64,000 nucleotides of DNA from Bordetella parapertussis (GTDB taxonomy: Bacteria > Pseudomonadota > Gammaproteobacteria > Burkholderiales > Burkholderiaceae_D). Below, piece by piece: positions 16,242 through 25,701 of this stretch (position 1 is its first letter; each line of letters opens with the position of its first letter). The stretch is taken from NCBI GenBank assembly GCA_945866125.1, contig CAMBFZ010000019.1, forward strand, positions 1-64,000, written 5' to 3'. The notes under the pieces were generated by a model. The model was not told the origin of the DNA. It saw nothing but the letters and a program-made list of their open reading frames with translations, and made no database searches. The position numbers were made by a program, and so were the translations under genes.

Positions 16242-19200
16242 ATGCGTAGTTATATTGGGTTCATTGTTCGTTTTCGCTGGGCTGTGCTTGCACTTGTTTT
16301 GCTTGCGACGGTTTTCTTGCATTTTCGTGGTCAGGCCCTGACCGTCATTATTGATCCCAACAACATCGTGCCGCGCTCGCATCCCTTCGTGGCGACCACG
16401 CTTAAAGTGGAAGAGATTTTCGGTTCGCGTTATGTCGGCGTAATCGGTATCACGCCGAAAGAAGGGGACGTCTTTAACCCCAAGGTACTCGAAAAAGTCC
16501 AGCGCATCACCGCTAAGCTACGTGAAACGCCGCGCGTGGTGAAAGCAAATCTGCTCTCGGTAGCGGCAAGGCGTGCAAAAGATATTCGTGGCACTGAGGA
16601 AGGCATGGAGGTCAAACAAATGATGGGCGATGTGCCCGCCACGCCCGAGCAGATGGCCGCTCTGAAAGATGCGTTGCAACGTAATACCGCGTATATGAAT
16701 TCGGTTGTCTCGCAAGATTTCAAGACCATTACAGTGCTGGCAGAAGTACGTGACGCCACGCCTGCCGAACTCAAAGAAGGCAAAGGTGGCTTCACCTATG
16801 TGAATAAAAAAATCCTCGAGATCGTCGAGTCTGAACGGGATGAATCGGTCGATATCGTCGTTACCGGGTACCCGGCTTTTCTGGCCCAGCTTGAGCAGTT
16901 TTCCGCGCGTGGGGGCTTATTGCTGCTGCTTGCAATCGGTATTATCGGCGTGATTCACTATGAAGCGTTCCGCACGATACAGGGGCTGATCCTGCCTCTG
17001 CTGACACCGATTATTGCCGTCACGTGGGGCAAGGGATTGATGGGATTGGCCAATGTGCCGCTCGATATTTTTAATATGTCCACGCCGATTCTAATTTTGG
17101 CCGTCGGCGCGGGACACGCGGTACAGATGCTCAAGCGCTACTACGAAGAATATAACGTGCTGCGGCAAGATCCGAATTTGTCACCCAAAGAGGCGAACCG
17201 ATTGGCCGTGATTGAATCGATTGTGAAAATCGGCCCGGTGATGCTGACTGCCGGACTGGTCGCTGCCGCAGGATTTTTGTCGCTGATGATTTTCGATATC
17301 GTGTCGATTCGCGTTTTTGGTATTTTTTCCGGCATAGGCATCTTGAGTATTCTGGTCATTGAAATGACCTTCATTCCGGCCCTGCGTGCTGTGCTGCCGC
17401 CGCCAGGTGAAAAAGAAGCCCGCATGGAGCGCGAAGAGCGCTTCTGGGACCGTATCACGCATTTCTATGCCGACCTGTTGTTGGGACCCAATCGCCATCG
17501 GATTTTTATGGTGTGTGGAGTCATCATTGCGGTTGCTCTGGCTGGCATGTCCCAGCTCAAAATTGAAAGCGCGCTGAAAAAATATTTTGATCCTGATTTA
17601 CCGTTGATGGTCGCTGACAAAAAGCTCAACGAGCGCATGGCAGGCACGAATAATATTTATCTCTTGATCGAAGGCGACAAACCCGACGCCATCAAAGATC
17701 CGGCCGTGCTGCGCGCCATGGATGAACTGCAGAATTATCTGACTACGCGTCCCAATATCGGCAAAGTGATTTCGATTGCCGAATTTATCAAGCGCATGAA
17801 CCAGTCAATGAACGCGGATGATCCGGCTTTTTTCCGGATCCCGGACAAGCAGGCCACCATCGCGGAATATCTGCTGATTTATTCAATGTCTGGCGAGCCG
17901 GGTGATTTTGACCCCTACGTTGATTATGATTACCGGATGGCCAACATGGTCGTCTTCACGCACAGTGACAGTACGGCAGATTTGCATGCACTGTGGAGTG
18001 AAATCCAAATTTTTGTTGATGCCAAATTCCCGAAAAATATCAAAGTCAATATTGGTGGCAGCGTGGCGCAAAGTGCAGCGATCACCGACGTAATCGTGAA
18101 AGATAAAATTTTAAATGTGATCCAGATCGCCAGTGTGGTGTTTCTCGCCACCGCATTTGTCTTCCGCTCGTTCATTGCCGGCTTGTTGGTCGTCACGCCC
18201 TTACTGCTCTCGGTGTTAGTCAACATGGGGTTGATGGGATGGCTTGGCATGCGGCTCAATGTGCCCACGGCGCTCACATCGGCACTGGCCATTGGTATTG
18301 GTGCGGACTACGCGATCTATATGCTCTTTAGATTGCGCGAAGAAATCGCTAAAGGCACCAACACCGACGAAGCTTTCCGCAAGGTGCTCAGTACCGCTGG
18401 TAAGGCCTGCTTGTTTGTGGCCTCGGCAGTGGCAGGGGGCTATGCGGTACAGGCAGGGTCACGCGGCTATTACCCGCATACCTGGAGTGCGATCTTAATT
18501 GGCACCGCCATGCTGGTCAGCGTCACCGCTGCGCTCACCGTGATGCCGGCCCTGGTTTTAAAATTCCGTCCTTCATTTATTTTTAAAGGAGATCATGTGA
18601 ACAACGCCGGCAACTTAAAATCCGGAACCGCGCTGATGCTTGTTCTGGGCTTCACTGCCATGCTTGGTGTGGCGCTGCCAAAGGCATCGTGGGCGATCAC
18701 GCCGGTCGAGATCATGGAGAAAAATTTCGTCGTCGGCAAATACGCGGATTCCACCTCCGAGTCAACGATGACCCTGACTAACAAATCTGGTCAGCAGCGG
18801 GTACGCAAATCCTTCGGCACCAGCAAGCTCGACGCGAATGGTGTGGACAACAAGCGCATGACACGTTTCCTTGAGCCCGTTGATGTCAAAGGCACGGTGT
18901 CGCTGCTCGTTGAGCATTCTGACAAAGACGACGATATCTGGATTTATCTGCCTAGCGTAAAAAAAGTAAGACGCCTTATCTCCAGCAATAAAAAAGACAG
19001 CTTCGTGGGTACCGATTTTTCTTATGGCGACGTCATCGGCCATAAGGTCAAGGAGTGGAATCACACGCTGGTCAAAGAAGAAGAGGTCGATGGCAAGCCT
19101 TGCTATGTGATCGAATCGCTGCCGCGGGACGCGTCCGTCAAAGCCAACACCGGTTACGCAAAGCGGGTTGCGTGGATTCAGAAAGATAATTTTGTGACCC

Positions 19201-19421
19201 TCAAATCAGCCTCCTACGACGAGGCCAACGAGCTGCTTAAAGAAGCGCGTTACAGCCACTGGAAGGAAGTCGACACCGTCAAGCATAAATGGCAGGCTGG
19301 CGTTCTTGAAGCCCGCAATATGCAGACCGGCCACAGCACGGTGATCACGATTGACCAGTTCAAGGTCAACAATGGTGTGAAGGACGATTATTTCACCACG
19401 CGGTATATGGAACAGCAATGA
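16242..19421 (+). CDS. MMPL/RND-type transporter fused to a LolA-like outer-membrane lipoprotein-sorting protein
   Basis: The fused protein has 1059 residues from the ATG at 16242 (GGAG at 16230-16233). Residues 1-780 are an RND/MMPL exporter: a first membrane segment at residues 8-25, a periplasmic domain, two blocks of membrane helices (about 220-390 and 630-780) and GADYAIYMLFRLREE in the second block. Residues 786-1059 resemble the outer-membrane lipoprotein-sorting family: a signal-peptide-like hydrophobic run ending ASWA, then a beta-rich domain with DDIWIYLPSVKKVRR. In relatives these are usually two adjacent genes. Here they are in frame, but AAGGAG at 18586-18591 and GTG at 18597 (codon 786) could start the second part separately. 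The next gene overlaps by ATGA. The operon probably moves a lipid-like cargo to the outer membrane; hopanoid-type lipids are one possibility. Confidence 0.82.
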   Translation: MRSYIGFIVRFRWAVLALVLLATVFLHFRGQALTVIIDPNNIVPRSHPFVATTLKVEEIFGSRYVGVIGITPKEGDVFNPKVLEKVQRITAKLRETPRVVKANLLSVAARRAKDIRGTEEGMEVKQMMGDVPATPEQMAALKDALQRNTAYMNSVVSQDFKTITVLAEVRDATPAELKEGKGGFTYVNKKILEIVESERDESVDIVVTGYPAFLAQLEQFSARGGLLLLLAIGIIGVIHYEAFRTIQGLILPLLTPIIAVTWGKGLMGLANVPLDIFNMSTPILILAVGAGHAVQMLKRYYEEYNVLRQDPNLSPKEANRLAVIESIVKIGPVMLTAGLVAAAGFLSLMIFDIVSIRVFGIFSGIGILSILVIEMTFIPALRAVLPPPGEKEARMEREERFWDRITHFYADLLLGPNRHRIFMVCGVIIAVALAGMSQLKIESALKKYFDPDLPLMVADKKLNERMAGTNNIYLLIEGDKPDAIKDPAVLRAMDELQNYLTTRPNIGKVISIAEFIKRMNQSMNADDPAFFRIPDKQATIAEYLLIYSMSGEPGDFDPYVDYDYRMANMVVFTHSDSTADLHALWSEIQIFVDAKFPKNIKVNIGGSVAQSAAITDVIVKDKILNVIQIASVVFLATAFVFRSFIAGLLVVTPLLLSVLVNMGLMGWLGMRLNVPTALTSALAIGIGADYAIYMLFRLREEIAKGTNTDEAFRKVLSTAGKACLFVASAVAGGYAVQAGSRGYYPHTWSAILIGTAMLVSVTAALTVMPALVLKFRPSFIFKGDHVNNAGNLKSGTALMLVLGFTAMLGVALPKASWAITPVEIMEKNFVVGKYADSTSESTMTLTNKSGQQRVRKSFGTSKLDANGVDNKRMTRFLEPVDVKGTVSLLVEHSDKDDDIWIYLPSVKKVRRLISSNKKDSFVGTDFSYGDVIGHKVKEWNHTLVKEEEVDGKPCYVIESLPRDASVKANTGYAKRVAWIQKDNFVTLKSASYDEANELLKEARYSHWKEVDTVKHKWQAGVLEARNMQTGHSTVITIDQFKVNNGVKDDYFTTRYMEQQ
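18586..18599 (+). promoter_or_regulatory. Internal ribosome-binding site and GTG start within the transporter/LolA fusion
   Basis: AAGGAG is followed after five bases by an in-frame GTG (18597). An overlapping out-of-frame ATG at 18595 is immediately followed by TGA. The peptide from this GTG begins with a plausible export signal ending ASWA before ITPVEI. It could yield a free 274-residue periplasmic protein in addition to the fusion. Confidence 0.6.
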
Positions 19422-20716
19422 CGCTGCAGTCGCGCTCAAGAGGCCCGAGAAATATTGGCCATGCACTCGCCACGGTGAGTGCGGGTGCGTTGCTGCTGCT
19501 CGGGATGCTTGTGCCGGTGGCCTGTGCAGCGGGCGCCGACGACGGGCCGGAATTGGCCCCGCCGGAGCGCGCAGCCGGGTCTGGTCTGACGCGCGGGCTC
19601 AATCAGTTAGGTCTGACGGGTTCTCTGCGCAGTGGTATCTGGTCATCCAATCGGCTCTACGATGATGTCGGGAATGTTGGCACGGCGTCAAACTGGCTTA
19701 AGCTGGAAAAAAAACTCAATAGCGGGTTGGGACTCTATGCCGAGGGTTACGCCGCACGAGAAGATGTAAGAAGTAATGGCTACTCTCGCTCGCGTGTGCG
19801 CGAGGCCTACCTCGAGGGCCGTGCAGGCGCCTTTGACTTCAGGGTTGGCAAACAAATCATCGCGTGGGGGCGCGCGGACCGTCTTAATCCGACTGACAAT
19901 CTGACCGGGCGAGACGCGACCTTGATGGGCGCCGATATTGATGAAGATCGCTTTGGCTCGGTAGCGGCCAAGGGCTCATGGAATGTGGATCCGTATACGA
20001 GCCTGAGCGCAATCTGGTTACCGGAATTCGCCCCAAACAAAATATTTTTACGCCCTGGTTTTTCAGAGAGCACGCCGACTGGCAGCCGGCAATGGGCACT
20101 CAAGATGGATCAGTCCGGTAAAACAATCGATTGGTCGCTATCCTATTTTGATGGCTATGACCTTGCCGGCGATCTGTCGGCGGCGTTAAGGATTCAGCAT
20201 TATCGGACTAAGGTCATCGGCATGGATGCAGCGACAAGCGTAGGCAGCTATCGCTTCGCGCTGGAATCGGCCTACACGATGACGGAAGACCCGGATGGCA
20301 ACAATGAATTCGTCAAAAATCCCTTTGTGTATACCGTCTTTGGGGTTGAGCATGATTTCGGTAATGAGACCAGCGGCATCGTGCAGATTTTTAATCGCCA
20401 TGTGCTGAACTACAGCACGCCCTCAGATGCGGCACGGCTGCATGCCATCTTCAGTTCGCAACTCGATCGTAATCAAAACGGTGTGAGCTTGCGTATCGCC
20501 AAAAAATGGTGGAATCAGACACTGGAAACCGAATTGGCGGGCTCGAGTCTGATCGAGCGCCGGGCTTACTCGGTACGACCCCGGATTACTTATTTGTGGA
20601 GCGACAGCATCAAGCTGCTGGCCGGCTATGAGTATTATCAGGGTGGCAGCGATACGCTCTTTGGCTACCTGAAAAAGAATAACGTGCTCTTCGCAGAACT
20701 GCGTTATTTTTATTAA
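19418..20716 (+). CDS. Outer-membrane beta-barrel protein (DUF1302-like), partner of the MMPL/LolA system
   Basis: The protein has 432 residues and overlaps the previous stop by ATGA, so it is translationally coupled. After about 14 residues comes a hydrophobic signal segment (ALLLLGMLVPVACAAG). The mature chain is rich in amphipathic strands and aromatic girdles (DFRVGKQIIAWGRADRLNPTDNLTGRD is typical of DUF1302-like proteins), and it ends in FAELRYFY with a terminal aromatic residue, as expected for a barrel. In many proteobacteria an MMPL transporter, a lipoprotein-sorting protein and such a barrel are encoded together, which suggests one envelope-spanning export route. The exact family name is a recollection; a related porin family is possible. 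Confidence 0.72.
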   Translation: MTLQSRSRGPRNIGHALATVSAGALLLLGMLVPVACAAGADDGPELAPPERAAGSGLTRGLNQLGLTGSLRSGIWSSNRLYDDVGNVGTASNWLKLEKKLNSGLGLYAEGYAAREDVRSNGYSRSRVREAYLEGRAGAFDFRVGKQIIAWGRADRLNPTDNLTGRDATLMGADIDEDRFGSVAAKGSWNVDPYTSLSAIWLPEFAPNKIFLRPGFSESTPTGSRQWALKMDQSGKTIDWSLSYFDGYDLAGDLSAALRIQHYRTKVIGMDAATSVGSYRFALESAYTMTEDPDGNNEFVKNPFVYTVFGVEHDFGNETSGIVQIFNRHVLNYSTPSDAARLHAIFSSQLDRNQNGVSLRIAKKWWNQTLETELAGSSLIERRAYSVRPRITYLWSDSIKLLAGYEYYQGGSDTLFGYLKKNNVLFAELRYFY

Positions 20717-20847
20717 GATTAGTGGCCGGATAGTTGCTTGAATCCGGCGCACAATCTCGGCATCCTCGCATCTTCCCGGTTTTTCTGGCTGCAATAGCCT
20801 ATGATGCTTCCCTTCCTCAGCTACCGGCAGTGCACCGGCATTCAACA

Positions 20848-22035
20848 ATGACCACCCTTGTCAAGAACGATCAACCATTCCCGCTACTGCAATGGACAGA
20901 AAACGAGCAGGCCTGTAGCGCCCGCTGGCGTTCCGAAAATGGCGTGTCGCCGCCAAAGCGTGTGGTCGTGGCCGACGATACCCTGACCGCTGATTCGGCG
21001 TATCGGCTAGCCTGCGAAGGTACCGGTATTTTATGGCGCGGCGATTTTCAAAATGCACGTCAGTTGCTGCAGGCATTGGCGCGACGTGCCGACCGGCCCG
21101 CCAAAAAATCCGGCAGAAAATCCAACAAGCCGGCCCCCTCAATGACGGAGACCTTTCATCTGCACCGACAGGCACAGTCGCAGCGGTCGCGCACCCTGGG
21201 CATGCTCCTGATCGGCTTTGATGCCGACCACAGCGTGCCGCTGCGTCGGGCACCGGACGTCAGGCTGGCGTGTAACGAAGCCTATGGCCGTAACGAGATG
21301 CCCTATGTTGCATCAATGCGCGAGCTGCTTGGGGTAATCAGCGCCCACGAATGGCGTAAACGCGGGGTAGAGATTGCCGCCTTATCTGACGATGCACCGT
21401 GCCGCATTCATCCGCACTACGGCGTGTTTGCACCTGTCCGTACCGACTATGTGCCGCTGGTTGCCGAAGCGCCGTTGCCGGCTACGCTGCAAACAAATTC
21501 ATTGGCGTTTGATATTGGGACCGGCACCGGCGTGCTTGCTGCGGTGCTGGCCAAACGGGGCATCGCGCGTGTTGTTGCAACCGATCTGGATGCGCGTGCC
21601 TTGTCGTGCGCCCGTGAAAATATCGACAGGCTGGACTTGCGTACGCAGATCAGCTTGGTTGAAGCCGATTTATTCCCGCCCGGCCAGGCACCGCTGATTG
21701 TCTGTAATCCGCCCTGGGTACCGGCGCGACCAAGTTCACCGATTGAGCATGCGGTGTTTGATCCGGAGAGCCGGATGCTGCGCGGATTTATGGCGGGACT
21801 GGCCGCACACCTGACGCCGGATGGTGAGGGCTGGCTGGTTCTGTCGGATCTGGCCGAACATCTCGGCTTACGCAGCCGCGGTGAATTACTTGAATGGATT
21901 GATGCTGCTGGTTTGAAGGTCGTCGCGCGCATTGATGCGCGGCCCACCCATGCGAAAGCTGCGGATCCGACCGATGCTTTGCATGCAGCAAGGGCGGCTG
22001 AGGTGACCTCATTGTGGCGTCTGGGGGCGCGCTAA
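20848..22035 (+). CDS. Class I SAM-dependent methyltransferase (PrmC/HemK-like N-methyltransferase type)
   Basis: The protein has 395 residues from the ATG at 20848, where similarity-like text begins; an upstream TTG at 20734 adds an unlikely leader. The SAM-binding motif AFDIGTGTGVLAAVLAK lies near residue 220, the acidic motif VATDLDARALSCARENI follows, and the catalytic-type NPPW is at 287-290. NPPW/NPPY motifs mark methyltransferases acting on amide or amine nitrogens, such as the release-factor enzyme PrmC, and some RNA enzymes. The N-terminal 200 residues are not recognised. Substrate is unknown. No clear ribosome-binding site precedes the ATG, so expression may be weak or the start may differ. 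Confidence 0.8.
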   Translation: MTTLVKNDQPFPLLQWTENEQACSARWRSENGVSPPKRVVVADDTLTADSAYRLACEGTGILWRGDFQNARQLLQALARRADRPAKKSGRKSNKPAPSMTETFHLHRQAQSQRSRTLGMLLIGFDADHSVPLRRAPDVRLACNEAYGRNEMPYVASMRELLGVISAHEWRKRGVEIAALSDDAPCRIHPHYGVFAPVRTDYVPLVAEAPLPATLQTNSLAFDIGTGTGVLAAVLAKRGIARVVATDLDARALSCARENIDRLDLRTQISLVEADLFPPGQAPLIVCNPPWVPARPSSPIEHAVFDPESRMLRGFMAGLAAHLTPDGEGWLVLSDLAEHLGLRSRGELLEWIDAAGLKVVARIDARPTHAKAADPTDALHAARAAEVTSLWRLGAR

Positions 22036-22193
22036 AAAGCGAGGGCTAGTGCCGACAAATTGGAGGCAAGTCCCGTCAACCTTTATTTTTGCAACACATT
22101 GAAGATCAGCGCTAGTGCATTAACAATCAATTCTTAGCGGTTTGCCATCCTGTTTGAGTTACTTAGTCCTTGTGCAATTCAAGGGAGGTCGAC

Positions 22194-22763
22194 GTGGATA
22201 CTGGCAGAAGTAATCGTTCCGAGCATTTTTTTGCTTACTTACCCCACCAAGTGCAGGGTGACGCGGTCGGTGTTCAAGAGAGTGTTATTGGATGTCAAAA
22301 AGTCAAAATTAATGAGGGAGATAAAAAGAAATCAGTGATCGTATTTACGAGAATTCCTATTTCTGAATTTGATAGCAGCAAGGCAGCACAAAAATCAGCC
22401 GCCAAGGCTGTTGACCAGTTGAAAAATTTTTATCAACTCAATGGCATGAAGAAAAAGACGGCAAGCAGCGCTGTTCATAATATTAAGCACCGGCCTGATA
22501 ACTTACACTCTGTGAATGCGATGAGTACGCAGCATTTTGAAGAATTTGCGATGGCGGCTCTTCATATGCCAATGATCGGTTCACTAGACCAGCTCGTTGA
22601 CTTGAATGAATCAACCGAAATTATTCGTCAACATCATATGAAAAAAGCCTTTGAAGCAGACGGTGAGATGATCGAAAATGCGTTGATAAAAAACGATAAT
22701 TTCAGTACCGATGATTTTTCCCAAACAGAGATCGCAACTGAAGTCACCACTAAAAAAACCTAA
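22194..22763 (+). CDS. Orphan protein of unknown function
   Basis: The protein has 189 residues from the GTG at 22194, chosen because GGGAGG lies 6-11 bases upstream; a TTG at 22170 precedes that site. There is no signal peptide or membrane segment. The chain is rich in Lys, Ser, Asn and Asp, with a helical, charged C-terminal half (SSKAAQKSAAKAVDQLKNFY). Base composition is visibly more AT-rich than the neighbouring methyltransferase gene, which may mean recent acquisition. I recognise no family. The same reading frame stays open for 62 codons beyond its stop, so the gene may be an interrupted longer one. Confidence 0.6.
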   Translation: MDTGRSNRSEHFFAYLPHQVQGDAVGVQESVIGCQKVKINEGDKKKSVIVFTRIPISEFDSSKAAQKSAAKAVDQLKNFYQLNGMKKKTASSAVHNIKHRPDNLHSVNAMSTQHFEEFAMAALHMPMIGSLDQLVDLNESTEIIRQHHMKKAFEADGEMIENALIKNDNFSTDDFSQTEIATEVTTKKT

Positions 22764-22952
22764 GGGCAGCAACCAGCCACCATCGTTCAACTTGCTGTGC
22801 CTGTGGTGTTCGATTCAGCGACGCAATATAAAGGCGGCTTTAGTAAACATGAGGAGGTCGCCAACATTAATAGGGGTGACTTCGTCCCGTTGGTAATCAA
22901 CTCGACAGTGGCAATTTTAGATCACAATGCCTTACTGGTTGCGACCTGTTAA
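22764..22952 (+). pseudogene. Same-frame open extension after the orphan gene's stop
   Basis: Directly after the TAA at 22761-22763, in the same frame, 62 codons are open to a TAA at 22950-22952. The reading has protein-like text (IVQLAVPVVFDSATQY, FVPLVINSTVAILDH) but no ATG start. It could be the tail of a formerly longer protein cut by a nonsense change, or chance. Confidence is low because the length is short. Confidence 0.3.
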
Positions 22953-22995
22953 TCACGACAATTCACGCAATCAAAACATCATCAACAGGTCGCAA
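22939..22995. repeat. 12-bp inverted repeat with 33-base loop
   Basis: TTGCGACCTGTT at 22939-22950 is the reverse complement of 22984-22995; near-matches extend the arms by a few bases on each side. It lies between the two converging genes and just before the stop of the Sel1-repeat gene. There is no T-run, so it may be a weak terminator, a regulatory hairpin or a small element's ends. Confidence 0.55.
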
Positions 22996-23016
22996 TCAGC
23001 ATCACTTCACATCGTC

Positions 23017-24549
23017 TTAGCTAAATTTTTTACCTTCTTGTTCCAAGGTCTTCGAGCCAGCTCTGAGTAAGAAAGCATCCAGTACGGCTTGCGTGGCTTC
23101 TTTGCTCTGGCCTTGCTTGATACTGTTCACGATGAGTTCATCCGCCACGAGGCTGAGCACTTCGATTGGCAATTCGTCCGAGCGGATAATAGGATGAGCA
23201 CGCAGATGTTCACGTAGCTCTGGAATGGCTTTATTTTGAGCTAGCATTGCGGCAATCCTGGCTTTTGCCGGCGCCTCGAGATACTGATCATCGAAGTGAA
23301 ATGTAGTCAAGCTAATGTGCACAGCTAATGCCTCCACAATTAACGCGGCTTCGGTCGGATCGAGTGGGTATGCCGGTGCCTGGATACTTGTGAGCGCAGA
23401 ATTGGATTGAATTAACGTGGCAAATACAGGCCCCATTACTCCAGTCACCTCGTCAGGTAAATCGCAAAATTTTAATTCGCTTACGTGTTGAAATTCAGGA
23501 TAGTTCATCAACGTATCAGGAATCAGGTGCATGGTTTCAACATGTTTAGCTACTGAGACAGTGATGGATTTAAGATCATCCGACAAACCAGCATGCAGCA
23601 ACAAATAAGTCGCCATCGCTAAATCTTGCTCGACACCTAGTCCATCGCAGTGCATCTCGGCCAAAAGTAGCTGGGCATTTCGATGGCCTTGACTTGCTGC
23701 CTTGCGCAACCAGGTGGCAGCTTGAACATAATCTTGCTTGCCTGCCTGTCCGTGTGCGTACATCAATCCTAAATTACCCTGCGAAAATGCGCAGCCTTGA
23801 TCCGCGGCTTTGCGATGCCAGTCTGCAGCTTTCCCGTAATCTTGGTCGACGCTATCGCCATTGAAGTACAGCACCGCCAAATTACTCTGCGCCATTGCAT
23901 GGCCTTGGTAAGCCGCCTTGTGCCACCAGAAAAACGCTTGATCGTAATCTTTCTTTACACCGACTCCGCTCGCATACATATCGGCTAAATTATTTTGAGA
24001 AGCTGCATGACCTTGGTCAGCCGCCTTGTGCCACCAGAAAAACGCTTGCTCGTAATCTTGGTCGACACCTTCTCCCGTGGCGTACAGTTCTGCCAAATTA
24101 TTCTGTGCAAGCGCATTGCCTTGGTCTGCGGCCAGGCGGTACCAAGTGGCAGCTTGAGCGACATCTTTTTCGACATTTTCGCCATTCTCGAAACACCTTC
24201 CTAGTTCGAGTTGTGCATACTCTTCGCCAGACAGCGCTGCGCGTTCTAGTACAACGAATAGCACTGCGGAAAAATTAAGCATCGCATCCACGTTGTTACG
24301 CACGTCGTTGTCAGCTGTTTCAATTGGTGTAGGTGCCAACGGGATACCATTTGATTCACCGGTTTCCTCATCACGCACCATTGAAGAATGCGTCGGTTCT
24401 CGGTTAATCAGTCTAGGCACGGAGCTCCCTGAATTGAATGCGGTGGGTGGCGTGGATTCAGTGCGCGTTGTTGAATCCGTCCGCGCGTTATCTGCATCAA
24501 TAGATTGATTAGACGTCTGAGTTAAATCCGCTGATAGAACACGTTTCAT
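23017..24549 (-). CDS. Sel1-repeat protein with a C-terminal LRR-like part
   Basis: The protein has 510 residues. Residues 1-90 are polar and Ser/Thr-rich, with no clear signal peptide. About six Sel1-like repeats of 36 residues follow (about 105-325), each of the form AQNNLAELYATGEGVDQDY...A...W..KAADQGHA. After them comes a part with leucine-rich, ribonuclease-inhibitor-like text (EAALIVEALAVHISLTTFHF then ARIAAMLAQNKAI). Near the end is LPIEVLSLVADEL, which vaguely recalls an F-box, though this is weak. Sel1 repeats build helical scaffolds for protein-protein contacts and are common in signalling and host-interaction proteins. It is a single-gene unit that converges with the orphan gene. 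Confidence 0.78.
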   Translation of the reverse strand: MKRVLSADLTQTSNQSIDADNARTDSTTRTESTPPTAFNSGSSVPRLINREPTHSSMVRDEETGESNGIPLAPTPIETADNDVRNNVDAMLNFSAVLFVVLERAALSGEEYAQLELGRCFENGENVEKDVAQAATWYRLAADQGNALAQNNLAELYATGEGVDQDYEQAFFWWHKAADQGHAASQNNLADMYASGVGVKKDYDQAFFWWHKAAYQGHAMAQSNLAVLYFNGDSVDQDYGKAADWHRKAADQGCAFSQGNLGLMYAHGQAGKQDYVQAATWLRKAASQGHRNAQLLLAEMHCDGLGVEQDLAMATYLLLHAGLSDDLKSITVSVAKHVETMHLIPDTLMNYPEFQHVSELKFCDLPDEVTGVMGPVFATLIQSNSALTSIQAPAYPLDPTEAALIVEALAVHISLTTFHFDDQYLEAPAKARIAAMLAQNKAIPELREHLRAHPIIRSDELPIEVLSLVADELIVNSIKQGQSKEATQAVLDAFLLRAGSKTLEQEGKKFS

Positions 24550-24766
24550 AATGAACTTGTCTCACTAATAAAGGGAGACACATCGGTAACGCGATTCACT
24601 AGGTAGTTCACCTGCCTTGCTTAGGCTATCGTGCGCATTCCATCGGTCGAATTTTCACTATTTCCCAAGCTACTTCGGACTATTTTTAGCAAAGGATTGT
24701 GCGCGCAGCGCGTCTGTAGCGTGAAGGGTAGGTCGGATAAAAATTGATCGATCGAACACGTGCAGA

Positions 24767-25699
24767 TCAAGCGTGGGCCTCACTAGACGGGGCCACGGTA
24801 ACGGCCACGTCCAGTACATGGTGTGCCCCGCCGCGAATGACGCCGCGCACCGGTGAGACGTCTGCATAATCGCGTCCGATTGCCAGTGCGATGTAGTCCT
24901 CGCCGGGTGAGCTCAGGCCCCAACGATTGTTGGTTGGATCGAGATCAAACCAGTGCCCGCGCGGGGCTGCGCCACTGGTAGAAAATTCGGGGACATAGAG
25001 CGACACCCATGCGTGCGAGGCATCGCTGCCGATTAAGCGCGGTTGTCCGGCAGGGGTGTCGGTGAGCAGATAGCCGCTGACGTAGCGGGCAGCCAAACCA
25101 AGGTGGCGGGAACACGATAAAAAGATGTGCGCAAAATCCTGGCAGACTCCTTGCCGAAGCGCCAGTGCTTCGTGCGCCGGTGTATGAATATCCGTGCTCA
25201 GACTGACATAGCGGACTTGATGATGAATGCGATCCATTAAATCAATCGCAGCGTCAAGTACAGGACGACGCGGCGTGAAAATCGGGCGCACAAATTCGGC
25301 GAATTCGGTGTGGTCAATGACGTGCGGCGACGCAAAAGTAAATTCGGCTGCCGCATCCCAGCGTGCGCCGGCATGATAACGAAAATGCTCGCGTACGTCT
25401 TCCCAGGCCGGGGTTTTTTGTGGCGCGAGCCGGCCGCTGTGTATCGTGCGCGTTTCAATTAGACTGCGGGCGGAAATATGCAAGACATCGTGCCGGCTTT
25501 GGATGGAAAAAAAAGACCGCACATTGCCAAATACATCCTGATAGCTGCTCTGCCAGTCTGGCGCCGGCGTAATCGTCAGACGCGAATGAAGGACGTGTTG
25601 AGTCGGACCATCGCAAGGGTTCAAATGCGCGATGTGCTGCGCAATCTCGACGCCGGGTACGTAGCGGTAGGTGGTGTCATGAGTGACGTCGAGACGCAT
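24767..25699 (-). CDS. Transglutaminase-like protein of the ATP-grasp/alpha-E cluster
   Basis: The protein has 310 residues. The N-terminal 80 residues are the bacterial transglutaminase-like beta domain (MRLDVTHDTTYRY). The catalytic core follows with Cys186 in GVCQDFAH, His229 in DASHAWVSLY and an Asp in FDLDPTN at 252-254, a complete Cys-His-Asp triad. Family members act as peptidases or cross-linkers; in this conserved cluster they accompany a circularly permuted ATP-grasp enzyme and an alpha-E protein, probably acting on a peptide-like amide product. The gene starts two bases after the stop of the ATP-grasp gene and is the last of the three-gene operon. The cytosolic location is inferred from the lack of a signal peptide. 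Confidence 0.9.
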   Translation of the reverse strand: MRLDVTHDTTYRYVPGVEIAQHIAHLNPCDGPTQHVLHSRLTITPAPDWQSSYQDVFGNVRSFFSIQSRHDVLHISARSLIETRTIHSGRLAPQKTPAWEDVREHFRYHAGARWDAAAEFTFASPHVIDHTEFAEFVRPIFTPRRPVLDAAIDLMDRIHHQVRYVSLSTDIHTPAHEALALRQGVCQDFAHIFLSCSRHLGLAARYVSGYLLTDTPAGQPRLIGSDASHAWVSLYVPEFSTSGAAPRGHWFDLDPTNNRWGLSSPGEDYIALAIGRDYADVSPVRGVIRGGAHHVLDVAVTVAPSSEAHA

Positions 25700-25701
25700 G
25701 A

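Noticed and set aside
20725..20748. GCCGGAT / ATCCGGC repeat after the outer-membrane barrel gene
   Set aside because: Stem of 7 bp with a 10-base loop and no T-run; too weak to call a terminator.
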